Source: Dokdonella sp.
Lineage (GTDB): Bacteria; Pseudomonadota; Gammaproteobacteria; Xanthomonadales; Rhodanobacteraceae
Assembly (NCBI RefSeq): GCF_017744955.1
Contig: NZ_JAGIAG010000010.1
Span: 49,180 to 113,179 of the forward strand
Direction of reading: 5' to 3'
Length of the DNA stretch: 64,000 bases
Shown one piece after another: positions 18,120 to 26,694 of the stretch. The notes beneath the pieces are model-generated. The model saw nothing but the letters and a program-made list of their open reading frames with translations, ran no database searches and was not told where the DNA came from. Numbering within the stretch: the stretch's first letter is position 1; each line of letters opens with the position of its first letter. A program made the position numbers and the translations under genes.

Positions 18120-20342
18120 TCATCGAGCGCGGATCGGCAAGGACACCTGGGGCTGGATCGGCACGAGGGTCCTGGCATAGGCACGTAGGATGTCGTTGTA
18201 GAGATCCGCGTGCTTCGGGGCCTCCACTGAGAGGATCAGTGCGTAGCGGATCTTCTCGGCACTTGCGGCTCGGCCGCCACCATCGCGGGCGTTGTAATGG
18301 ATGTCGAACACTGGGTTTTTGAGGCTGGAGCCGCGGAAGGTCTTGGCGCCGTGCAGCACGGTTTCCCACTTGCCCTGATCCGAGCGGCGCTCCTGCTCGG
18401 TTGCGAACTTCTTCAGGTCAAAGAAACCCTTGGTATCGGCGTTGCTCTTGCCATCCTTGATCTTCTCGTCATTGGGGCGGAAGACGACTTCAAGACCGGC
18501 CTTGGTGTAGGCCGCTGCATCCTGCGGATCGGTGGGGGATGCGTAACAGAAGGTGGCCTTCAGGCGGACGTTGCCCGTCAGGCCCTCCCTCGGTATTGGA
18601 AGGCTGGCGCGCAGGTACTTGCTGGGCTTGAGCTCCCCCTGGTAGACCACCCGGGCCACGCCGTCTGGGCAGGTAATGATGTCGAGGGTGTCTTCCGGGA
18701 TCTTGCCCCAACCGACTTCGATCGGGTCGTGTTCGCCGGGGTCGGCCGCATGGACCAGTAAGGCCTTAATGGCGAGAGGCGTCAGGTTTGCGCCTAGGAT
18801 CGCGCGGATACCGATTGCACTGCGCAGTAGGTACGGCGCCGCAAAGCTGGTACCAAGTTGTGGCGTCAGCACTGGTTTCGCATTCGGCGTCAGAACGTGG
18901 AAGTATCTGGATGCTGGATTCCCGCCGAAGGCCATTAGGTCCGGTTTGACGACGCCGGGGCTACGGCCTGGCCCGATGGCGCTGTAGGGTGCGCGGGCCC
19001 AGCCCGCACCGGTGTCATCTGCGGCGCCGACCGAGAGAGCGTTGACGCAGTCCGACGGAACCTGCACGCGGTTGTAGCCGAGTTCGCGGTCGCGTTCCCC
19101 GTTGTTGCCGATGGCTACGGTCATGAGCGTATCGCCGTCGCTGAGTAGTTCGTCGATAACAGAGGTCCAGGCGTGGACTTCCTGATCCTCCACTTCGAGG
19201 TCGGGCCCCAGACTCAGGTTGATGAACTCATAGGATCGCGATAGCAGGACCTGTTCGATGAGGCCGAGCGTGCGATACAGCTCCAGCGGGTCTTCGTCGT
19301 TCGATTCCTGGTCGAGCACGCGCAAATGATCCACCGGAGCGAAGGGGCGACCAGCCGTTCCATTGGGCTGGATGGGGCCGAACAGCACCGCAGACGTCAC
19401 ACCCAAACCGTGTTCCGGGCCGTGCGGGTCATCGTCGGCATCTTCGTCGAGCTTGCGATACGAACGCAGCCAGGGGCCGATGGGGTGGTGCTCGGGCAGG
19501 CCACCGTCCAAGATGGCGACACGAGGTTCGGACGAAAGGGCCTGCTCTGTTGGTAGGTTGCACCCCACCGAGGGTCCACCGCTGCGTTGCATGGGGCGGA
19601 TGCCCCGCAGCTTGGGCACCGGCCGGATCACCCGGACGAAGGCAAAGCTGGCCAGCTTCTCGACTTCGCGTGGCTTGCCCTCCACTGGCACGAACCACAG
19701 GTTGCCGGCGACGAAATCGACTTCACTGTGGACCTTCACGCCTTCCCGATGGGCGAACTTCACGAAAGCCTTCTGGATCAGTCCCGGCTCTTCATCCGGC
19801 AGCAGGTGTAAGCCGACCTCGAAAAAACGGTCCTTCGGGCTGCCAAGGCTCACGATCCGTTCCACCGGCGCGAATGCTGCGAACTGCTCGATATGAGTCA
19901 GGTCATCGCCCTCGTCCGATTCTGTCTCGACGGTTTCCATCCACTGCGAAAGGTTGCGGAAGGCCTGCCGCTTGCCGGCCACAAAAAGTTCGGTTGTCGT
20001 GGTCTCCTGCGGCTGCCCCTTGCGAGTCCAGGCGTCCGGCTTGACCTTGACGGTGCGGCTGCCGATGGACTCCAGCCCCGTGCTGCGCAATAGCCCGGTC
20101 GGAAAGTACGAGCGCGCGATGAAGCTGGGGTTCATCATCAGCCGGGCAACAGCGAAGTCACCCGGACAGGCGTCAGCAGGCAGTGCGTCCAGCGCCTTGG
20201 CAGCACTACGGAACTGAGGAGCCATTCTTTCCCGCGCTTGCGCGAGGGTGTAGACCTCGGCCTTGCCGGGCATGCGCCTCGGGCCGACGATGTCATGGGT
20301 CAGGAGCTCGCCACGACCGATCAGAAAATTGGTTTGGCTCAT
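18120..20342 (-). CDS. ietS: Subtilisin-like serine protease, IetS-like
   Basis: 740-residue S8 peptidase without a signal peptide, so probably cytoplasmic. The catalytic set is complete: Asp in VAILDGGLP (about 277), His in EHGLGVTSAV (about 312), oxyanion Asn in AIGNNGE (about 411) and Ser in LGTSFAAP (about 497). Long unassigned N- and C-terminal regions flank the domain. The start overlaps the AAA+ gene stop (ATGA). A subtilase directly after a small AAA+ ATPase is the IetA/IetS arrangement, known as a stability/toxin-antitoxin pair on Agrobacterium plasmids and as an antiphage pair in defence screens. In that model the protease is the toxic effector and the ATPase controls it. Orthology should be tested by alignment. 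Confidence 0.85.
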   Translation of the reverse strand: MSQTNFLIGRGELLTHDIVGPRRMPGKAEVYTLAQARERMAPQFRSAAKALDALPADACPGDFAVARLMMNPSFIARSYFPTGLLRSTGLESIGSRTVKVKPDAWTRKGQPQETTTTELFVAGKRQAFRNLSQWMETVETESDEGDDLTHIEQFAAFAPVERIVSLGSPKDRFFEVGLHLLPDEEPGLIQKAFVKFAHREGVKVHSEVDFVAGNLWFVPVEGKPREVEKLASFAFVRVIRPVPKLRGIRPMQRSGGPSVGCNLPTEQALSSEPRVAILDGGLPEHHPIGPWLRSYRKLDEDADDDPHGPEHGLGVTSAVLFGPIQPNGTAGRPFAPVDHLRVLDQESNDEDPLELYRTLGLIEQVLLSRSYEFINLSLGPDLEVEDQEVHAWTSVIDELLSDGDTLMTVAIGNNGERDRELGYNRVQVPSDCVNALSVGAADDTGAGWARAPYSAIGPGRSPGVVKPDLMAFGGNPASRYFHVLTPNAKPVLTPQLGTSFAAPYLLRSAIGIRAILGANLTPLAIKALLVHAADPGEHDPIEVGWGKIPEDTLDIITCPDGVARVVYQGELKPSKYLRASLPIPREGLTGNVRLKATFCYASPTDPQDAAAYTKAGLEVVFRPNDEKIKDGKSNADTKGFFDLKKFATEQERRSDQGKWETVLHGAKTFRGSSLKNPVFDIHYNARDGGGRAASAEKIRYALILSVEAPKHADLYNDILRAYARTLVPIQPQVSLPIRAR

Positions 20343-21493
20343 GCGTCAGCCTTTCTCCGGGGCGCGGCCTTTCGTGCCGCAGGCGTGTCGTTGGTGTACT
20401 TGCGGATCGTGTCCCGGCTTACCCCGGTGATGTCGGACACGGTGTGTTGGGACAGACGGGTCTGCTTGGCCAGCATCACTGCCAGGTCGATGCGGCCCTG
20501 CCTGTCCAAAGCCAGAGCGCGGGCCTTCATGAAGTCCTCGACCAAATCGGCATCAGTGGTCGTGCCGAGAGCCACGGCGCGCCGGAAACGCTGCACATCG
20601 CGCTCGATGTCACTGAACGAGTGTCCGGCGAATGCAAACACCAGGATGTCGATCCAACGGGCAAAGAGGGCATAGTCCGGCCCCAGAAAGCGCTTGATGG
20701 CATCCTTGATTGCTCTTGTGTCAGGCGTCTTGAACTGGACCACGAGGTCGAAGCGGCGCCAAAGCGCTGGATCGATCAATTCCGGGTGATTGGTGGCTGC
20801 TAGCAAGACGCTGCTGGCAGGCCATTCATCGACTTCCTGAAGAATCACCGTGACCAGGCGCTTGAGTTCGCCCACGTCGGTGTCATCGCTACGTCGTTTG
20901 GCAATGGCGTCGATTTCGTCCAGTAGCAGCACGCACGGCTCGCGCTTGGCGAAGTCGATCGCCGCCCGCAGGTTGGCACCGCTCTTTCCCAGCAGGCTGC
21001 TCATCACGGCGGTCAGGTCGAGCACGTACAACGGCACCTTAAGCTGCGCGGCAAGCCAGCGAGCAGTGAGTGTCTTGCCGACCCCGGGCGGTCCCACAAA
21101 GATGGCTGAGCGGGTCGGCATCAGTCCCATGGTCTGCAGTCGAGCGCTCTGCCAGCGTTCGGCGATGAGCTGCCCCAGAACATCCTCGACATCGCTGGAT
21201 AGCAGTGGCGCATCTTTTGTCGGCTCGTCCTTGAACACCTTCAGGAGCGAGAGGCGGGATTCGTCATCTACCGGCAGAGGTTGGGCCGCCAACGGCTGAG
21301 AGGGCAGCTTGCGCATGGGGGAAACACTGCGTGCTGGCTTCATCCTCAAGAACAGCTCGAGCTGCTCCGCCAAGTCAGGCGCCGTTCCTCGGTACTTGCG
21401 GACCAGCCGCGCCGCGAACAGGCGCACGTCTTCCGTCTGCTCGGCCAGCGCTAGGCGTACCACCTGGGCTAGATCTAGTTGCTCTTCTTTCAT
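20339..21493 (-). CDS. ietA: AAA+ ATPase, IetA-like
   Basis: 384 residues from ATG 21493 (an in-frame TTG lies three codons upstream; GGA precedes the ATG). Classical AAA+ features are visible: Walker A GPPGVGKT (about 135), Walker B CVLLLDEIDAI (about 188), sensor AATNH and arginine finger segment WRRFD. The C-terminal ~60 residues contain a helix-turn-helix-like segment (LSQHTVSDITGVSRDTIRKY). It is the first gene of the minus-strand array and is translationally coupled to the subtilase. It probably restrains or activates the protease; the HTH-like tail could also make it an autoregulator. Confidence 0.87.
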   Translation of the reverse strand: MKEEQLDLAQVVRLALAEQTEDVRLFAARLVRKYRGTAPDLAEQLELFLRMKPARSVSPMRKLPSQPLAAQPLPVDDESRLSLLKVFKDEPTKDAPLLSSDVEDVLGQLIAERWQSARLQTMGLMPTRSAIFVGPPGVGKTLTARWLAAQLKVPLYVLDLTAVMSSLLGKSGANLRAAIDFAKREPCVLLLDEIDAIAKRRSDDTDVGELKRLVTVILQEVDEWPASSVLLAATNHPELIDPALWRRFDLVVQFKTPDTRAIKDAIKRFLGPDYALFARWIDILVFAFAGHSFSDIERDVQRFRRAVALGTTTDADLVEDFMKARALALDRQGRIDLAVMLAKQTRLSQHTVSDITGVSRDTIRKYTNDTPAARKAAPRRKADA

Positions 21494-21632
21494 TTCGTCC
21501 AAGCAGAAAATAAGTGATTGATTTAAATTAAAAAATTTGCATTTAACATTGGACTACGCTTATTGTCTCACAAGTCGGCCTAGAGTTGCACAGGGCGCCG
21601 AATCAGAGGGCGCAATCTGTCCGGCCGGCTAG
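21494..21632 (-). promoter_or_regulatory. AT-rich promoter region of the seven-gene island array
   Basis: The ~100 bp before ietA are far more AT-rich than their surroundings (runs such as AAATTTTTTAATTTAAAT on the minus strand). This is the only AT-rich tract of the island outside the integrase leader. The array's promoter almost certainly lies here. A TTGTGA on the minus strand is a possible -35, but I cannot fix a convincing -10. AT-richness would also favour silencing by an H-NS-like protein. Confidence 0.5.
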
Positions 21633-21947
21633 GCCGGTCTCGAAGATGACGTGGACTGGCATCGGAAACGCATCGCCACGGGCGCCGTGCTGACGACGCT
21701 GCTGGGCGTCGGCGCCGAGCTGGCCGCGCCGGAGAACCGCCAGGACGGCAACCGCATCGTCATCGCCGGACGCGACGGCGCGCAGGACGGCATCAACCAG
21801 GTCGGTCAGGAGATCTCCCGGCGCAACATGAACGTCCAGCCGACCTTGACCGCGCGGCCGGGCCTGCCCGTGCGGATCATCGTCAGCCGGGATCTGGTGC
21901 TGCGGCCGTACCAGCCGCTGTCCCTCAACCGAGGAGCCACGCAATGA
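21633..21947 (+). pseudogene. trbI: trbI C-terminal fragment (conjugal transfer, VirB10-like)
   Basis: The frame reads DDVDWHRKRI...AVLTTLLGVGAELAAPENRQDGNR and ends RPYQPLSLNRGATQ, matching the C-terminal end of TrbI from Tn4371-like and IncP-like mating systems. TrbI is the VirB10-type core protein of the conjugation pore. Only the last ~100 residues remain. An in-frame TAG at 21630 falls where the family sequence would continue upstream, and no membrane-anchor part is present. The stop overlaps the start of the next remnant (ATGA), preserving the original operon layout. Confidence 0.8.
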
Positions 21948-22207
21948 GCACGAAGAGATTGCGGCTCGGGCCGCTGCCCAGGACCGAGAACGTCAGGCTG
22001 ACCTTCGCCCGCCCGGTCGGCCTGAAAGCCGACCTCGACCACTACACCGCGCTGCACGCGTAGGCAAATGGCGAGGCGGTCGATGCGGAGAAGTTGATCC
22101 CGCACATAGCGAAGGATCGTGATTTCAAGAGAAGGGCAGGCAACGCTAAAGCCACGGGCGAAGCGAGGCTCGACGAGGACCGGTGTACTTGTCTGCGCTA
22201 TGCTTAA
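21944..22207 (+). pseudogene. DUF2274 gene remnant with in-frame TAG
   Basis: MSTKRLRLGPLPRTENVRLTF...YTALHA is the start of the short DUF2274 protein that follows trbI in conjugative elements. TAG at 22061-22063 interrupts it where the family has Gln (CAG-to-TAG fits). The frame then continues with ANGEAVDAEKLIPH, still family-like, and stops with TAA at 22205-22207. It is a decayed gene rather than a truncated frame. Confidence 0.75.
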
Positions 22208-22277
22208 GGGGGACTAACGATGGAGTTTCCGCCCTTGGATCTCTACATCTTTCGCACCATAGGAAGCTTTTGTTGAA

Positions 22278-22295
22278 TGACGGTAAAAGCGACGG
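22278..22295 (+). repeat. Candidate integrase arm-type site, right copy
   Basis: TGACGGTAAAAGCGACGG, about 60 bp inside attR, matches the element at 8003-8020 in 16 of 18 bases and in the same orientation. Likely recognised by the integrase's N-terminal arm-binding domain. Confidence 0.6.
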
Positions 22296-22354
22296 TAATG
22301 GCACATGCCAATCATCGCAAAACCCTTTAACCACGAGGACTTGCGAGACGTGTT

Positions 22355-22375
22355 GATGATCGAGTGGGAGTGAGG
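22355..22375 (+). repeat. attR: right attachment site
   Basis: Second copy of the guaA end, core GATCGAGTGGGAGT at 22358-22371, with TGA following in the frame of guaA. Sequence to the left does not resemble guaA, so only about 20 bp of homology are duplicated. The 182 bp from here to the next gene show no feature I can name. Confidence 0.87.
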
Positions 22376-22557
22376 ATCGCTCGGAGACTATCGCCGGCCA
22401 GCGGGGATCGACGTAAGAACCGGAGGCCAGATTCGGACCCTCCCTTTCACCATCCAGACCAAACCGGCTTTTTCCTTGCTCCGTTCTCGCCGGGAGTCGA
22501 CGTCCGGCCCGGGATGTCCACATCCGGAGTCCCACACGAGCGTGCCGGAAACCGCAA

Positions 22558-25122
22558 TCAATCGAAGCCGTCCGTGAAGATGCGATCGACGACGACCGGT
22601 TGCGAGAGTTCGAACGCACCGATGTCGGCATCGGCGCCGAACACGCGCGGGTAGTCGGCGCCGCGCTGGTCGCTGGCGAAATGGCCGGGATTGCTGCCGC
22701 GATCGATCGCGAGGCTGCCCGTGGCGAGCGCATGCGTCGGCGTCGGGCCGCCGTAGTCGCCCAGCGGCAGCAGGCCGGGGTCTCCGGTCAGCGTGTCGGA
22801 GGGCGGCGTACCGTTCATCGCCGTGATGATGTCGTGGTCGCCTTGGATGACGAGGCTCGTGAGACTGCCGATGTCCGCGGCGGGGCCGGCGCTCGTATTG
22901 GTCGCGACGATCGAACTCGCGATCGTGATCGCCGGCGCGAGCTGGACGCCGTTCACGACGTTGCGGACGAAGATGCCGCCGCCGGCAACCGTATCCAGCG
23001 CCGCATTGGCCGCGATGGTGCTGTTGCGCACGACCAGGTTGCCGTAGGTCACGTGCACGCCGCCGCCGTTGGTGCCTGCGCTGTTGCCGCTGATCGTCGA
23101 GTTTTCGATCGTGGTCGTGAATTCGCCGACCGTGCAGACGCCGAAGCAACCCGGCGCGAACACACCACCGCCTTCGAGGTCGCTGTGGTTGTCCGACAGC
23201 GTACTGTTCCTGATCGTGACGTCGCCGACCAAGGCGCAGATGCCGGCGGCGCGGCCGTGGCTGGAATTGCCCGACACGACGGATTCGTCCAGCGTGACGT
23301 TGCGGAGTGCGTAAAGCCCGCCGCCGCCGATGGCCAGCGCGTTGTCGGCCGGACCGCCGATCATGCTCCGGGTCACCTTGCTGCTGGCGAGCACGATGCT
23401 GCCGCTGGAGAACACCGCGCCGCCGGCATATTTTCCGTCGTCGACGTAGCCGCGGGTGATGTCCAGATGGTCGAGTGTCAGGATGCCGCCGCCGCTGTGC
23501 AGGATGACGCGGTCACGGTGGTCGCCATCGAATATCAGCGTGCGATCTGCCGGACCGATGATCGCGATGTTGTCCACGTTGGATGTGAACGCGCCGTCGG
23601 CTAGCGTGATCGTGCAGTGGGACAACGGCGACAGGTCCACGACGCCGCCGTCCGAGGCATTGGCGATGGCGGCGCGCACGACTGCTTCCGAACAGTCCGT
23701 CACCGGTGACGGCGGCGTCCCGGACTCGAACGCGCCGATGTCGGCAGCGGCGCCGATCGTACGTGGGAAGCCGGAGCCGCGCTGGTCGAAGAACAGGCCG
23801 GGATACGGCCGGCCCGCGTCGACGGCCACGCTGCCGGGCGCGAGGGCATGCGTCTGCGTCTGACCTCCATGATCGGCCAGCGGCAGCAGACCCGGATCGG
23901 CGGCGATCGTGTCCGGCGGCGCCGCTGGCGACGAGCTCATGACGACGTTGTGGTCGCCGGCGATCGGTGGCGTCGGGCCGGCGATGTTGAACAGAGTGAT
24001 GTCCTGACCATTGTTGTGGGCGGTGTTGTTGGCGACGATGCTGTTGGTGAGTCGCAGCGAGTAGCCGTTCACGCACACTCCGCCGCCGCCCGCACGCCAC
24101 CCGTCGAACGTCTCTCTGGACGCGGTGTTGAAGGCGATCGTGCTGTCGGACACATCCACGGGGCTTCCGTACAGGGACGCCAGGCCGCCGCCGTCCATCG
24201 CGGTGTTGCCGCTGATGGTGCTGGCCCTGACGGTCAATCTGACCAGCGTATCGCCGATGGGCTCGTCGCCTTGGCGGATGGCCACGCCGCCGCCTTTCTG
24301 CACCGCCCCATTGCCGGTGATCGCGCTGTGGACAAGGGTGATGTTGCCTTCACCGTATACGCCGCCGCCGCCCCTCGCGTACGCCTGATTGCCGCTGATC
24401 GTGCTGTACGAGACGTACAGATGGCCGCCCGCGAAAATGCCGCCGCCCGCGCCGCCGTGGTAGCTCACGATACCGAGGACGGAGGGCACGATGGAGCCAC
24501 ATGCGGTATTGCCGGACACGGTCGACCGGATCACGGAGACATTGCCTTCCGCGAACATGCCGCCACCATATCCCTCGTTGTACTGGTTGTTCCCGACGGG
24601 GTAACAGACCGAGGAGTTGGTCAGCGAACTGCTCGAAAGGGTCACGTCGCCGTCGGAATGCACCGCACCGCCGGTACCGTAGTAGACGGTGTATTTACCC
24701 TCGTCGCGGGGCATCGTGTCATTGCCCGCCGTGATGGCGAGATGGTCGAGCGTCAGCAGGCCATGGCCGGTGTGGTGGAAGACGCGACTCGCATGGTTGC
24801 CGCTCAGTGTCAGCGAGATGTCGGCCGGGCCTTGCACGGTGAGGTTGTCGACAGCAATGGCGATTTCGCCGGCAGCCAGCGTGATCGTGCAACTGGACAG
24901 CGTGGTCAGGTCGATGGTGTCGCCATTGGAAGCGCCGTCGACGGCGTCGCGCAATGCGCTTTCGCTGCACGTGGTGACCGAGAGGGTCGAACCGATGCGG
25001 GCCGCGACCGGTGCGTGCGCATGCGCGTCACGCGCAAGCGGGACGGCGGCGAACAGGGCGGCGAGCGCCGCTGCCAATGGCCGCATCGGAACCGAGCGGT
25101 GAACGCTTCCAGTCGCACGCAT
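22558..25122 (-). CDS. Secreted right-handed beta-helix repeat protein with duplicated halves
   Basis: 854 residues. A signal peptide is visible from the internal Met at 25086 (MRPLAAALAALFAAVPLARDAHA); ATG 25122 is the longest start. The body is made of short parallel beta-helix rungs of the type 'STISGNTA', 'GGGVYGEGNITLVHSAITGNGA', typical of pectate-lyase-like or choice-of-anchor Q proteins. The chain consists of two similar ~400-residue units. Each opens with T-x-C-S-E...SxCTITLA...GPAD and closes with DIGAFE, indicating an internal duplication. The C-terminus is DRIFTDGFD, the tail shared with other secreted proteins in this window. It is probably an exported or surface protein; no enzymatic residues can be assigned. 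Confidence 0.85.
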   Translation of the reverse strand: MRATGSVHRSVPMRPLAAALAALFAAVPLARDAHAHAPVAARIGSTLSVTTCSESALRDAVDGASNGDTIDLTTLSSCTITLAAGEIAIAVDNLTVQGPADISLTLSGNHASRVFHHTGHGLLTLDHLAITAGNDTMPRDEGKYTVYYGTGGAVHSDGDVTLSSSSLTNSSVCYPVGNNQYNEGYGGGMFAEGNVSVIRSTVSGNTACGSIVPSVLGIVSYHGGAGGGIFAGGHLYVSYSTISGNQAYARGGGGVYGEGNITLVHSAITGNGAVQKGGGVAIRQGDEPIGDTLVRLTVRASTISGNTAMDGGGLASLYGSPVDVSDSTIAFNTASRETFDGWRAGGGGVCVNGYSLRLTNSIVANNTAHNNGQDITLFNIAGPTPPIAGDHNVVMSSSPAAPPDTIAADPGLLPLADHGGQTQTHALAPGSVAVDAGRPYPGLFFDQRGSGFPRTIGAAADIGAFESGTPPSPVTDCSEAVVRAAIANASDGGVVDLSPLSHCTITLADGAFTSNVDNIAIIGPADRTLIFDGDHRDRVILHSGGGILTLDHLDITRGYVDDGKYAGGAVFSSGSIVLASSKVTRSMIGGPADNALAIGGGGLYALRNVTLDESVVSGNSSHGRAAGICALVGDVTIRNSTLSDNHSDLEGGGVFAPGCFGVCTVGEFTTTIENSTISGNSAGTNGGGVHVTYGNLVVRNSTIAANAALDTVAGGGIFVRNVVNGVQLAPAITIASSIVATNTSAGPAADIGSLTSLVIQGDHDIITAMNGTPPSDTLTGDPGLLPLGDYGGPTPTHALATGSLAIDRGSNPGHFASDQRGADYPRVFGADADIGAFELSQPVVVDRIFTDGFD

Positions 25123-25651
25123 GGGTGGTCTCGGCGAGACGGCTCAGCGCCGCATCGTACGCCCATCGAAACCCTCGCGCCCTGATCGTCGCAGGGACGC
25201 GGATGCTTCGCGACCATTGTGTGGGTGCCCGCCTGTTCGGCGGGGCGTGACAAGTCGCGGGCGAGACATTCGTTATCCTGGCAAATCGGTTTGCCGACGG
25301 GGCATATGCTTAGATGGCGTTCGTTGCACGAGATCCAGGTTGCGATGAGCGTGCTGGGCGAGGGTGACGAGGAGCTTTCCCAGAGATACCTCCAGCATCA
25401 CGACATCGATCTGTACGACGAGGCAAAGGCCACGTCCGGCAGCCTGTTGCGCATGAGCCATGCGTCGCAGCTCACTCACTGGCACGGCATTCCGAAGACA
25501 TGGCGTGATAGCCGGCGCGGATCAGCGCGGTGTTCCGCGCGAGAGCGGCATCGGCCACGCCGCACGCACGGCGCGGCGGGTCACCTGGTGCTCGAGTGGG
25601 AACGAGCGCCGTGGGCGCCCGCTACCTCTCGGTGCTGCCGGTGACCTGCCG
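25123..25651. other. 529-bp stretch without a convincing gene
   Basis: Between the beta-helix gene and the GNAT gene. Small open frames exist on both strands (for example one containing MSVLGEGDEELSQRYLQHHD from about 25345). None has a clear ribosome site, family resemblance or consistent codon bias across its length. A decayed gene is possible. Confidence 0.4.
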
Positions 25652-26611
25652 TCATCGCCGCCCGGCACGAAGGCGATCAAGCCGCAGCGTCATCTCCACC
25701 AGGTCGTAGCCGGGCACGAAGCCGTCCGCGACGACACGCCCGGCGACGAAGCCGTAGCGCTCGAAGAACCCGCGGCTCATCGGCGTCGTCTCGATCACCA
25801 CCGATTCGAAGGCCGGATTCGTCGCGATCAGGTCGAGGCGCGCGACGAGCAGGGCCTCGCCGAGGCGGCTGCCGTGCAGGTCGCGACGCACCATACCCCA
25901 GCACAGCGCGGCGATCGACGGGTCCTTGCGGTCGGCCTGGAAGCCGCCGCAGGCGACTACGGCGCCGCCGTTCCCGACGACGAGGTACGGTCCTTCGAGA
26001 TTGTCGAGCTGGTCGATGAAGTCCGCACGTTCCGCCTCGGCGAAATACTCCGGTACGTTGCTCTCGAACAGCGCGAGGCAAGCCGCACGGTCCTGTGGCC
26101 GGTACTGCCGTACCTGTTCGTCGCCGGAGCGGAGCGGCTTGGCCATGAACACCGACAAGCCTCCGGAATCGAATTCCTCGTCCGGCCGTCTGTCGATCTC
26201 GACGTAGCCGGCCTTGCAGTAGAACTTGAACGCGCGCGTGTTGAACGCCTCGACCTGCAGCCGCGCGACACGATGGCCTCCGGCGGCGATCCGCCGCTCA
26301 CATTCGTCCAGCAAGCGGCGACCGATCCCCAGCCCCCATACCGCGGGATCGACGTGCAGTGAGGCGATCAGCGCCTCGTCGGCGTCGGCGAAACCGACGA
26401 GGTCTCCCTGCCGTTCGGCGACCACGAATCGTGGCCATTCCTCGTCCACATAGCGTTCCGCGACCGCGTCGGCGAAATAGCGTTGTGAAGCACCGTGCGG
26501 AAGCTGCGGCGCGAAGGTCCGTTCCCAGGTGCGATGAAGCAGCTGGACCAGCGCCGCTCGATCTGTGGAGTGCGCCTGGCGCAGGCGCAGCGTGTCCGAC
26601 GGCGTTCGCAT
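25652..26611 (-). CDS. Tandem GNAT-family N-acetyltransferase
   Basis: 319 residues from ATG 26611, chosen because upstream in-frame sequence is arginine-rich shadow of tadA. The N-terminal GNAT unit (about 1-150) shows the acetyl-CoA motif region LHVDPAVWGLGIGRRLLDECE and then VEAFNTRAFKFYCKAGY. A second, more divergent GNAT unit (about 165-315) shows WGMVRRDLHGSRLGEALL and SRGFFERYGF. Two fused GNAT domains usually mean one active and one structural or regulatory domain; the first has the better CoA loop (GLGIGRR). The substrate is unknown. It diverges from tadA with 83 bp between starts. Confidence 0.88.
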   Translation of the reverse strand: MRTPSDTLRLRQAHSTDRAALVQLLHRTWERTFAPQLPHGASQRYFADAVAERYVDEEWPRFVVAERQGDLVGFADADEALIASLHVDPAVWGLGIGRRLLDECERRIAAGGHRVARLQVEAFNTRAFKFYCKAGYVEIDRRPDEEFDSGGLSVFMAKPLRSGDEQVRQYRPQDRAACLALFESNVPEYFAEAERADFIDQLDNLEGPYLVVGNGGAVVACGGFQADRKDPSIAALCWGMVRRDLHGSRLGEALLVARLDLIATNPAFESVVIETTPMSRGFFERYGFVAGRVVADGFVPGYDLVEMTLRLDRLRAGRR

Positions 26612-26694
26612 CGCTCGAAACGATCCAAGGGCGAGACGACTTCGTATGCGGGCGCACCGTCGAGACGACAAGCCCGGCACTGGTATCCTTGCGT

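Larger units (their letters stand above)
7841..22375. mobile_element. Genomic island integrated at the 3' end of guaA (about 14.5 kb)
   Basis: The island is bounded by direct repeats of the guaA end: 21-bp blocks at 7841-7861 and 22355-22375, two mismatches, with identical core GATCGAGTGGGAGT. It starts with a P4-type integrase gene reading inward. Remnants of a conjugative element survive near both ends: a decayed ICE-type gene at 9.5-10.0 kb, and a trbI fragment plus DUF2274 pseudogene at 21.6-22.2 kb. The cargo is a seven-gene minus-strand array (10.5-21.5 kb). No relaxase or coupling protein and no intact mating-pore gene remains, so the element probably cannot transfer itself. Excision may still be possible because the integrase and both att sites look complete. 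The 3' end of guaA is a known integration site for such islands. Confidence 0.9.

Noticed and set aside
21651..21947. Intact small hypothetical gene
   Set aside because: The sequence is the C-terminal end of TrbI only, with an in-frame TAG just upstream and no membrane-anchor region, so it is a fragment.
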